Of a DNA stretch of 64,000 bases, positions 22,301 through 34,300 are shown piece after piece. The position numbers were made by a program, and so were the translations under genes. Within the stretch, counting starts at the first letter, position 1; the number at the start of each line of letters is the position of its first letter. The notes beneath the pieces were generated by a model. That model worked only from the letters and a program-made list of their open reading frames with translations. It searched no databases and was not told the DNA's origin. This DNA is from Plumapathes pennacea (lineage: Eukaryota > Cnidaria > Anthozoa > Antipatharia > Myriopathidae), in assembly GCA_964036295.1 (NCBI GenBank), contig OZ038466.1, forward strand, positions 930,001 to 994,000, read 5' to 3'.

Positions 22301-25300
22301 AGGCCGACAGGCGGTGACAGCGATCAGAGAAATGAATACTTACACAAAATTGGCGGGATGATCCGCATTTGCGTTTGCCATGATCTTTATTTTACCCTGT
22401 ATAAATAGGCTTTTTAGGTAAAAAACACAAATTAAAAGCAGGAAGATGTTTCTTCTAAACTTTGATCATTTTGGGACAAATATAGCGGATAACTCACCTT
22501 TCACTTCTCGCGTTCTGCCTTCAACCTCAAACCTCGCCTTCTGGCGTCTTTGACTTGAGCCCAAAGACGTCATGACATGCGCAGTAGATACAAACTGGTT
22601 CGAGAAGCTTCCGCCTGCCTTTCGTGACCTCACGGACGTCTGGTGCTTAAGCTCTCTAATGTCAGCTAGGTGAACGGATTTGATGACAGCGTCGTCCGAC
22701 TTGTTGATCTTTATTCAAATTGTTGAAACTGACAGTAGTTTGATGGGTTGATCTTGAACAGAAATTTGTTGAGTGTGATTCGAAGTTCCGTGCTTGATCT
22801 TGGACAGAACACGTTGAATGTGATTCGAACGGAACACGTTGAATGTGGTACGTGGAATAATATCTAGATTGCGAGGCGAAAAAGCGCTTGATCTTGACTG
22901 TGATGTGAAATGGCGCTTGACCTTGAAAGGTGTTTCTTGAATGTGGCACTAATTTTGTCCTTGAATATTACACCATTTGGCTTTCCATACCTTTCCACAC
23001 AGAGCTTAAAAGACTCATCCACTGAATAAAATGAAAACCGCCGCTCGAAGAGAATTACACCACGGAAGACACGACGGATTGTTAGTGTCACGCGCTCTCT
23101 GCTTGCTTCTCATTCGTCCAAACACAATGGCTTGACTCAGGCGAAGCTTTCTGCCTTCTTATTGGTCCAAACACAATTGCTTGCCCTTGCCCCCAGGCGC
23201 ACAATTGGCAGGGCCGCAGCCTGCAAGGGATTCTGGTTGAATAACGATTCAACCAGAATCCTTTGCAGCAACTTTCAGGAGCTCTATATATTCCTTATTG
23301 TTTCGATTAGAGAGCTGCCTTGCTCGCTCGCTCAGGCTCGCTCGCTGCGGCAGCAATAACAATATATAACGGAAGTTGATTTCCGACACCTCCACAAAAC
23401 ATGTCAGCTTGAAAATTCACTCAACAAGGTTGCCAGGTTATATAGCAAGCGTCACACCAGTACTGCCACGTGCATCGGAAAGCAAGTTCAAAATACTCCC
23501 GGCAAAAACGATCACTCAAGGCAAAAGCAAATCACTCATTGAAAATATTATTTCGTATGAAACATCATACCCGGCATGAGTCGGGAGCTATGGACGTTTG
23601 AATACCGTGACCACAAAGCCGTGTGACACGCTCGTGGCCGAACAAAAACGGTGCTTGCGTCTGAATTATAAAGTTTTCCTTCGCTAAACATTTTAAAATT
23701 GCCACTGCGAATAATTGTAAAGTAACATAACATCAAGCTGAGACGCAGATCAGCTTCATTTCATGTTTCGAGTTATGGGCCGCCAGCCCGGGGGGGGGGG
23801 GGGTTACTCAATAGGAATTTGGGTAGGGGGGTTCCGCTGACTCTATAAAATCCTGACCCTATTCAAGACACAAAAATGGAAGTTTTGCTACCCTGTCTAA
23901 GACAAAGTGCTCAAATTTGATACTCTGTTCAAGACTAAGTTTAGATAAGTTAGCCTGCGTTGCACGCGTTTCCACTGGAACATACGAAGAAATCGCGCGG
24001 AATGGCGAGAGCAAAAATGTGGTTGAGGGGGGAGGGGAAGAGGAGAAAATCTTCGGAAAATAACCCTGTTTAAGACACGAAAATTCAAAATTTGATACCC
24101 TGTTTAAGACAGAAGACCCTAAAAATGATACCCCCCCCCCCCCCCTCCCCCCCAGGGCCGCCAGTTGGTGGACAACCTTGGTGCGGCCGCTTACAAACTC
24201 TTTATCAAATTTCCAAAAGACAAATTGCTGCTTCGCCAAAATGAAGCATAAAAAATCCAAAATTGGCATCTTGACTAATTCAGGCATGCTCTGTTCAGTT
24301 CTGGAGTCAAAAAGGTACAATATGTTATTTTTGGAGGATGCTCCGGTCGCGTGACCCGTGAAAAACGAAGAATATTCCTACGGGGCCTTCGATAATTGTT
24401 TTCTCTCAATTATTATAAAACACTTTTTCGTGAATATCTGTTTGACCGAAATTAGAAGAAAAGAGGGCAAGAAAAATAAAGGGATCTCTTGGATCCGCCA
24501 TGTGCAAAAACCGACTCGGCTATAATATCTTTGCATATAAAGTCTCGACAAAAGTTCCTCTCCTGGGACCCCGCGTGTCTCTATTCATTGTACTAGTGAT
24601 GCCACAAGCGCACTGGCCACGGGCCTGTCTTGTTTATTTATTAGGCAAAGGATTAGAGCTAGATTTAGGGTTGGCTTTCGGGTTATGTTTAAAGCAATTT
24701 ACTTTTTAGATCGCGAGATACGAACTAAAAATAGATATGCAAATAATAAACTCTTATATCGTGCCAGGTCCATTTTAAAAGCAACTATGACTCACCCCCC
24801 CCCCCCCCCCCCCCACCTCCCCTTAAATAAAGAACGCTACCTTATGTCTCTGGTCGTTGATGTGATTTGTCTGCTGTGTCGTGATAGGTGGTTGGTTGTG
24901 AAGAGTCGGGTGTGTTTCGTGATTGATCAGTTGTAAAAAGTTTATTTCTTTATCCCATCGTTCGTTCGATTGCGTTTGTTGTCGGCTGGTAGCTGTTAAG
25001 AGGTTTGTGTACCATGTTTCTAGCGTGGGTCGTTGGTAGTACGTTTGTGCTGTGGCGGATACATTCAGCAGAGTACAGTACTTAATGTCGTGTTCGGTTT
25101 GTCGGATGTCGCCGTTTCCGTTTCTGTTTCGTGTTTAGTTAGTCTCATGTTTCTGTCAGTTTTTCTGATGTAGGTCGCTTTGGAGTGTGACTAAATGTCG
25201 AGGGTCGAGGGTAGATGTCAAGGGTAAAAATGTGGAGGGTACCAAAAACACTGAGGTTCACACTCGAAAAGTGAAGGAAAATAAAATGAAAGGCACTAAA

Positions 25301-28300
25301 CATTTTGTAAATCTCATTTACTATAAATCCCCGCACACAAGCAAAACAAAACAAAGCCAAGTTATCAGTCACCTACTGCACACTTTAATCGACTATCGTT
25401 AATAGTTGACTAGTAGAATATTTCCTGATTTTGAACGTTGCATTTTGAAAATGCTAATGATGTGACGTCTACGCAGGCAAAATGTTTTATACAAAAATGT
25501 GTTAGTTGAACATTATGGTAATATCTGTTTTGTTCAGATGAAACATGAGCCGTTCCACCTGTTGTGTAAAAGTCTTTTTCCTTGTGCTGAAGTACAACAA
25601 CCAAGAAAAGGGGACCATTCGTATCTTGGAAATCAAATGGACATCCTGCGGGGTTTATGATAAACTAGACTGGCCTTGCCAGTGAGCTCGCGGCGTGAGT
25701 TGGGTCGAGACCAGAATATAAAATGGAAAGTAGGGGACAAGAGCGGAACTCCCAAGAGAGACTTCCAATTTCTCACCATAAAAATATCACACAGTATAGA
25801 GAAATTGGCTTTTGACACCTTGCTCTTTTGACACCTTGATTAAACTAAAAATTATTATTACAACACTCATACACTTGCTTCTTAAAGGTTGAGCGACCCT
25901 GCATCTTGAGAATGCGTGACATATCTTTTTATGCACAATCGATTTTGACAGTTTGACCTTGACTCATATTTCTAATCAGAGGCCACGATTAATCCAGCCT
26001 TCGCTTCACTACTTATGTGTTTTCTTTTATTAACTCAATACGTTTCTTCTATCAGGCTTTCGAGTATTCGTGCTCTGTAACAAATATAAAATTGAAAGCG
26101 AGGAATGTCACACGAGAGATGTTTACAATATTATTGCGCTTTTGTTCACAGTGTGTTCAGTCCATTTGTGACTGCAAACTCAATCCTCAGAATTATTTCG
26201 GTGTATTTTTCATTTCTGGTATTTAATGAACATTGCGAAACAAAGACTACATGATCGAATGAAAGAAACACTTCAACAGGCAATGTACGATACGCAGAAG
26301 AATTTTATGAGGCAACAGATGTCATGTACAGAGTAAAGCATAAAGCGTCATTGTTTTACGGCTAAAGCTCACCGTAGCTTTGGTTTCTGTTTTCGCCCTG
26401 TTATCTTCCCAAAAGTATTTCGTGTCGCCACAGAAAGTTTCGTCGGGACTAAATACTTATCGGCGACAGAGATATTTGCAATACCCCAGAAGTACCATCA
26501 AACATTTGTTTACGGCTATTCTCAAAGCTTGTGCGGTGAACGCGAGCCAAAATCTTTTCCTAAAATCCAGTTTATCCGTGCCTATTCCACAGAGCCAAAT
26601 GGCGTTGAATTTGAATGGGATGCAGTTTACTTTTTCGCTTCACTACTTATATGTTTTCTTTTATTAACTCAATACGTTTCTTTCTATCAGGCTTTCGAGT
26701 ATTCGTGCTCTGTAACAAATATAAAATTGAAAGCGAGGAATGTCACACGAGAGATGTTTACAATATTATTGCGCTTTTGTTCACAGTGTGTTCAGTCCAT
26801 TTGTGACTGCAAACTCAATCCTCAGAATTATTTCGGTGTATTTTTCATTTCTGGTATTCACTGACCATTGCGAAACAAAGGCTACATGATCGAATGAAAG
26901 AAACACTTCAACAGGCAATGTACGATACGCAGAAGAATTTTATGAGGCAACAGATGTCATGTACAGAGTAAAGCATAAAGCGTCATTGTTTTACGGCTAA
27001 AGCTCACCGTAGCTTTGGTTTCTGCTTTCGCCCACTTCTTTTTGAACTTATAGCTTTCTCGCAGCGATGGTTTATTGATCCTAATTTTCTCTTTGCATTT
27101 CTGTGGCTCTCTATTGTTTCCATGTTGTTTACGCGCACGTTCACGGAATACATTAGCATTTTGAAGTACGTAAGCTTTGGTATAATCATGAACTTTTGAC
27201 GACTCTGGGACATTCTTTGAAATGTATTCTCGTAATAGTCGCCTGCTTTTCCTGTCCTTGTTCAGAACGCGCGAAAGTTCATTCAAAGGCACTCGGCTTG
27301 GCTCACGACTTCGTCTTGGACGAGTTCGATTTTCTTTCACATAAACATTACTGGGAATACAATAGAACTGCTCAAAGCGAGATCTACCAACGACCACTTC
27401 TTCTCCAATCATGTTCCAATTTTCAAATAATAACGCCACGTTATCTGCTGCCTGTTTGATCTTCATGGCACTGAGCCAAAATGTCGCAACAACAACACAA
27501 ATGCACAACAGAGTGAAACGTTGATTCCAAAGAAAAGTCAGATTTTCTGACGCTTTACTTGTACCAGCAAGAATAATACAAAGTAAAAGAATACAAAGTA
27601 CCTTTAAGTTCACCTTCATACTAAACAGTTCCATATACACTATCAAGCGATGGCCAAAAATCGAAGTTGCTTCGCCGTTAATATCATTCGAGTTCTGATC
27701 TTTGCATTTGGAACCCCTTCGTTCAGCTTGTTCCTTCAAGTTCTCAACGTTCTGGACGTCAGGATCTTCGTACATTTCTGTACAGTTGTGCATAGCTATG
27801 TAGTTCATTGATAAGAACATTAATATGTTCTTTGATATGTTCACTGATATATTCATTGCTTCATTTGCGGCTCTTTTCAAAGCTTTCGAGGCTTAACGGA
27901 CCGACCCAAGCCAAAACCGCTCAATGAAATTTAGTGTGGGTCTACCGCAGCCGACGTATTCGTTTGTAAGTGGGATGAGCGGTCCATAAAAGAATCCACA
28001 GAGCCAACCAAGGCAAGCAACGCACAATTCCATCGCCCACATATCTCCTTCAAAATGACGAAACTGCTCGCCCGGCAAGTCATGTGATGACAAAACGTCA
28101 TCATAAATCACGTGAAAATATGAACCAATCACCGTGTGCTGATTCGTAACCCACAAAAAAAATAAAAATAAAAATAAAAATAAAAATATGACGATGATGA
28201 AGACACGCTTTCCAATCCTAAGCTCGTCGGCTTCGCCACGAGCAATGAGATTAACAAAATGTTTGGGGCCTTTCATTTCATCGATGACGGTACCCCTTCA

Positions 28301-31300
28301 CTTTTTAACTCGTGAATGCGAAGCAATGAACGAGTTATTGTGAGTGGTGGGAAATCGCTCGCTTGCTCGATCGATCGCTCGCTCCATGGATGTAAACTTC
28401 CAGCGGAAGCGGGTTTCGCTGACCTGTGCATAACGCTGGCGCAGGCCTTGCAAACAAAATGGCGGCCAGTTTGCGACCGAGAACACTCGGCGTTCGAAAC
28501 AGAGGTTGAGAATCGCAAAAGCGATGAACTGATCTTACTTATTGGAGTCCTTTGATTCTCAAGGCACATGTTCTTAAAAATTAAATTACAGTTCGATCAA
28601 TCGAAAGCTTTTTAGCACTTAGTGAACTGTAGCGTTGGCTAAAATCACAGTACTTGTGTATGGCTTCAATGCTATATTTTCCAATGCTATATACAGAGGA
28701 TAGATCTTTAGCGTTTCTCATTCACGAGCTGGCTCACAGGAGCCTTTAATTGATTTTAGTGTGAACGGTGTTTTTGGTACCCTCGACATTTTTACCCTCG
28801 ATATATTGAATTGTGAACACTCTGTTTCCTGTTTGTCTTGTGGGTTTGTCTTTGTCCTCGAAGTTAGTCTGTACGTCCCGTGGACACACATGGGTTGTGG
28901 GCTACCCGGATGTGGCAGGTCACAAGATGCCTGCTATGGTCTCAGGTTCCTGCGATGTTAGGTTGTCGGTTGTCGGTTGTTTTGTCCGGTGCTCTTGTGA
29001 CAGTCTTGTGGGTGTTGCTATCTTCTGGTAAACGCGTTCCAGTTGTCTAGTCTCGCCAAATAAGTTGTCGGGAGAGTCATAAGATGGTAGCGGGTTTTCA
29101 CTGTAGTTGCCCTGTTTGAGGTGGGGTTGTAAGAAGACTGGCCAAGTTAAGTATGTCGGTGTGTGTCAGTTTTATGTAAACTGTTGTTCGTAAACTGTCA
29201 AACCCAACGTACCAATGCGACATATAGTTTTGTTTTGTGAGTCTCCGAAGTACGTACTCTCGAATACTTGGCGACCGTAATGAAATTGCTGACCAAAAAC
29301 TCGAAACACAAACTACAATCTACTGAGAGCTTCATCTTTTTAACGACTACTGGGTCCCATTTGAATTGTCGCCCTTGTTAGTATAAATTGTAAGAACATA
29401 AGATAGGAAATAGTATTACAGTGTAGATGTGTATGCACATTCAGCTATATTTTACAATGGAAACTCGTTTACTGATGTTGTAATCAGACGCACCAGAAGG
29501 CACCATGTTGATCACCAGCGCAGTATCTGACACAGTTGATAAAGGAGATGACGTAACACTCACGTGCGGAGCAACTGGTGCAATGCCAGCTGTAGATTAA
29601 TACAAGTTCTACTTTAAGAAAGACGGTACCTGGACGAGTATTGCTGACAGCAAACAGAAAACACATCAGATTATTCGCGTAAAAGGACTAAGGAAAGTAC
29701 AAATGTGTGCCACACAATTCTGTTGAACCTGGACAGGGGGCCACTGTTAAACTCACTGTCAAAGGTTAGTAGTTACATTGATTTGTATATACAAGTACGA
29801 ATCCTTGTTTTAATCGCTACTTGGTTGTTTATGCTGCTGTGTATGTTTTCTAGTCGTGTAATATTTTTAACGAACAGAACAAGAAATGTTAAACATGCTT
29901 ACAATAGCTGGTATCCCATGTAATTTGCTTCTTTGACTGATCATCTAGACAGTTTTATGTAGTAGTTGAGCGTTTGAACAATTGAATTGCCTGACAGTTG
30001 TCTATTAAATATTAGATTATTAGATTAATGCTTAACTGTATAATGCTTAGTAACTTCATTGTGTAATTTAGCGGCATATATTATTTATGTAAATGTGTCA
30101 AATAAATAAAGTGGAACATCTCTGCTGTGCTTATTTGAATGATGTATTAATATCTCATGAAAATTATTGTTGCTGCTCGTTTGTAGTTTCTTTACTCTAC
30201 CCCAGGCTCTGTATACAGAGTGGTGTAAAGCTTGTGCTAGAGAACAGGGATATGTTACTGTAAGAGGCAACATTATTGTCCTCGAGCAAAGCGAGGGTAA
30301 TAATCACGATGCTATTGCAGCAAAATCGCTTTATTTGAAGACTCCAAGCGTGTCGCCATCTCGAAATTTAATGTTTGTCAGTCTGTCCGTCTGTCATAGG
30401 GTGACCTTTTAGGCCAGATGCCTAAGCAACAGTGACGTAATAATTATCGATTAGCGTCTCCGCCAGTGACTGACATTCGGAAGAAAAAAGATTTGAACGA
30501 AGCAACAATTGTACGTAACTGCGTTCACGAAAATAAGTTTGAAAACTTGAAACAGAACGGTCTCGCGAAGCTCGTTTTCAAAAGAGAAGGGAACAGGCAC
30601 GGGCAAGGCGAAATTGTGAAACGATTGAAGGATTTAGTCAAATGTCTTATGTTTTCTTTCAAGACTAAAACTGTAACAAATGCTGTAATCAGAGACGCGG
30701 TGATTGCAGCATGAATCGTTCACAAGCCCTTTAAATTATGACTAGGTCTGAAGCCCGTGTATAGTTTGAAGTAAACCGTTCAAGTTTTGCTTTGATTTTG
30801 GGCGAGATCATGCTGTTTCGAGCGGGTTCACATACAAAACAATTCGAGCTCATTAAATATGCATGTCTGAGTCTGGTGCATGCAGTCCAGAGTAAAAAAA
30901 AAAGAAATCGCACAGGAAGCCTATTTAATTGTGCTGCCTATGGATTCAAAATTGGAAAATCAATGTTTCTTTTTTCCCGTACTATGGCGGCCGACCAACT
31001 TCAAAATTTAAGTATTAAATTTTGAGAACGTGCTTGGTAGACTGTATGAATTAGTTTGACGTGCCGACCGTGGGAAATGCGTACGGCGTCACGCAATCGA
31101 CTCTTTTTTTCAACGCAAAAGTATCGTTTGGAAAGCCTGGCAGTGTGTGATGACGTAATCCATCGAAAGTCTCATGCTTGTAACATCGGTGTTCTGATGG
31201 ACTCATCTCTGTCTATTGAACAACACATTACTAATACTTGCAAGTCAAGTTTCTATCATCTGAGGAATATAAGCTGAATTAGAAAATATCTTAGCCGTCA

Positions 31301-34300
31301 GCCCGCGGATTCCCTGGTTCACGCATTTGTAACATCTAGGCTTGACTTTGCAACTCGGTTTTATATGGACTCCCCGGATACCTCATAGAACGCTTGCAAA
31401 AAGTTCAGAATGCCGCAGCAAGAGTAGTTACGCTTACTGGTAAGCACGAACATATCACACCAGTGCTTTACAATCTGCACTGGCTGCCGGTCGAACAAAG
31501 GATAACGTATAAGTTGGCGCTATTGACATACAAAGCACTAAATGGATTAGCTCCTAAATATATATCAGACCTTATCAGGATTTATGTACCTAGACGTAAT
31601 CTTCGTTCTGCCAATATTAAACAACTAGTTCAACCTACCTATAACTTACGGACATATGTAGAATATATAATGTATATATTATTATCTTCATCTAGTTTTA
31701 AATATGTGTATTTTAAGAAGATTAGTTTGCAGATGATTGTAAGCCTTTTTTTTTCTTTTTTTTTTTTTTTTTTTTTGTAAGGCAGCCGTTTTTGAACGTT
31801 TGTAAAGCGCTATTGGGCAATTTATTGAAAATAGCGCTATATAAGTAAACTAGACTGGCGTTGCCAGTGAGCTCGCGGCGTAAGTTGCGTCGAGAGCAGA
31901 ATATACTAAAATGGAAAATAGGGACAAGAGTGGAACTCCCAAGAGAGACTTCTAGTTTCTCACCAGAAAAATATCACACAGTTATAGAGACCTTGGTTGT
32001 TGACACCTTGCTCAAATGAAACCTGATTAAACTATAAATTATCATTACAACACTCATACACTTGCTTCTTAAAGGTTGAGCGACCCTGCATTTTGAGAAT
32101 GCGTGACATGTCTTTTTATGGCAAATGGTAAATATCTTTTTATGCACAATCGATTTTTGACAGTTTGACTTCGACTATTATTTCTAACGAGAAGCCATGA
32201 TTAATCCAGCCTTCTCTTCAATACTTTTTTGTTTTCTTTTATTAACTGAATACGTTTCTTCTATCAGGCTTTCGAGTATTCGTGTTCTGTAACAAGCGAG
32301 GAATGTAACACGACACTTGTTTACAATATTAATGCGGTTTTGTTCACAGTGTGTTCAGTCATTTGTGAACTGCAAACTCAATGCTCAGGACTATTTCGGT
32401 GTATTTTTCATATCTGGTATACAATGACCATTGCGAAACAAAGACTACATGATCGAATGAAAGAAACATTTCAACAGGCAAAGTACGATAAGCAGAAGAA
32501 TTTTATAAGGCAAAAGATGTCATGTACAGAGAAAAGCATAAATCGCCAATGTTTTGCGGCTAAAGCTCAGCTAGCTAGCGGCTAGCTTTGGTTTCCGTTT
32601 TCGGCCTGTTATCTTCCCAGAAGTATTTCGTGCCGCCACAGAAAGTATCGTCGGGACTAAATATTTAGAGGCGACAGAGAAATTTGCAATCCCCGAGCGG
32701 TGTCCATCAAACATTTGTTTGCGGCTATTCTCAAAGCTTCCGCGGTGAACTTAAGAACGCAAGCCACAATCGTTCCCTAAAATCCAGTTTATCCGTGCAT
32801 GCTCCACAGAGCCCAATGGTGTTGAGTTTGGATGGGATGCAGTTCATTTTTACGCACAAGTAACGAGCAATTCACTGGCCACATGTCGAGTTGTTTAGCG
32901 AAGTCAATTACATACAGGCTACATACATACATACATATTTTTAGGGGCTTTTCAGCAACAATTTGGCTTCGCCATACTACTGTACAGTACAGGCACTGAG
33001 GGTGGTCACTGCCAGAGATTTGTTTACTTCCTCATCAGTGGTTCTTTTACGTCCCCCTTGTAATCAAGCATAGAAGTATAGGGAGAAGGGACCGCCATTT
33101 TACGTAGTCAGCCGAGCCACGTGAAGATCTTACCATTTGCTGATAGAAACAAAGGCAGCATCTTCTCTTCAGTTATTTGAAGACCCTTAGTGCTGGTCCG
33201 GCCGGGGTTCGAACCCGCGACCTCCCGCACGAAAGACCGGCACTCAACCAACTGAGCCAGCCGGGCGGCGATTTACGTCATCACATATCACGTGATCATA
33301 TGAACCAATCACCGTGTGCCGATTCTCGACCCAAAAGAAAAAAGACTCCATTTTTAAGCTCACCGGGGCCACGCCCCGCGAGCAATAAATATTATAAAAT
33401 ATTATTATTATACAAAACATACCATTCTTTTTGTCCTTCCTTTGCGTGTAGCACTTGACTTCGAAGAAAAGATTGAGTCAACATTCCGGTAAAACAAAGG
33501 CTGCTCTTGTTGAGCAGTACCAAAGTAAAAGTCCAATCAATGGCAGAGCGAGGGGGTATCTGCGATTATCGTATTTCTAGTATTACGATATTAGCCGAAT
33601 AACCTCTGGCATTACAAATTTCTCACCAACTGTTCCGTCTCCTAACCTATTTCTATCTTTGTTGTTGCTGTTTATTACTCCAACCATGTTTACAGTTCCA
33701 TGTGTCTGCATAGTTACGTTGTCATGTTCGTGAGATACTGATGTACTTCTTATGTGTTCGTCTTTAGCTAACTGCTAAATATACAGTATGTTAGCCTTAC
33801 AATTTTCTGATACCATTGTTTGATTTCATGGATTGATAGACAAAGCCAAGATTGTCACAGCCTCCTCCTCTGCCAATACATCCTCGTATATCGGTCAGAC
33901 GGAAGCTCTGAAATGTGTAGCAGAGGGAGTTCCCGTCCCCACCCTAGAGTGGACCAAACCTGATGGATCTCAGCTGAAACGGGGACAAAGTAAAAGCATT
34001 GCAGTTGATGTAAATTTTAAAGTAGAGGCGGACTTTGGACCCTACAAATGCAGCGCGAAGAATACAGTTGCTGATGACGTCCTAACCGTCTACATTGATC
34101 AGCTAAGTAAGTCTTCATTCAACACGCGTGCTATGCGGACTTTCGTTACCATTCTTTCCCAGTGGTACCTTGTTCGTACTAATTTTCACGGGACTTACTT
34201 TTCGCGATTTTCAAAAAATTGCGAAATTGAAGCCCTTGGGAAAAAAAGTTCCTTTTATTCGAAATTTAGTTCTTTTTAATTTTTTTTTTCTTTTGCCAAA

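Larger units (their letters stand above)
19200..22656. mobile_element. PIF/Harbinger element, nearly complete, 3.46 kb
   Basis: The terminal inverted repeats are about 45 bases and begin GAGACCTTAAGCACCAGACG (left) and ...CGTCTGGTGCTTAAGCTCTC (right). Inside are the two genes typical of animal Harbingers, convergently arranged: a DDE transposase on + and a Myb/SANT-like DNA-binding protein on -. Both carry frameshifts, so this copy is probably not autonomous. The flanking triplets ATA and TAA do not form a clean target duplication. Confidence 0.88.
30278..33580 (+). repeat. R1 repeat, copy 3, split by nested insertions
   Basis: The 5' part (30278-31126) starts GTCCTCGAGCAAAGCGAGGG and breaks at TCAACGCAAAAGTAT. 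The 3' part resumes at about 33410 with CCATTCTTTTTGTCCTTCC and ends GATTATCGTATTTCTAG at 33580. Between them lie a LINE fragment, F3 and a SINE. No matching target duplication is seen at the outer ends. Confidence 0.75.

Noticed and set aside
26380..26864. A secreted or membrane protein encoded on the + strand of the F repeat
   Set aside because: The frames recur in F4 only because the DNA is near-identical. They overlap the repeat in an arbitrary frame and cross the F-F junction.
33193..33268. A functional tRNA gene on the - strand
   Set aside because: A and B boxes are present, but the sequence continues into a body shared with another SINE and has no convincing complete cloverleaf, so it is a SINE head.
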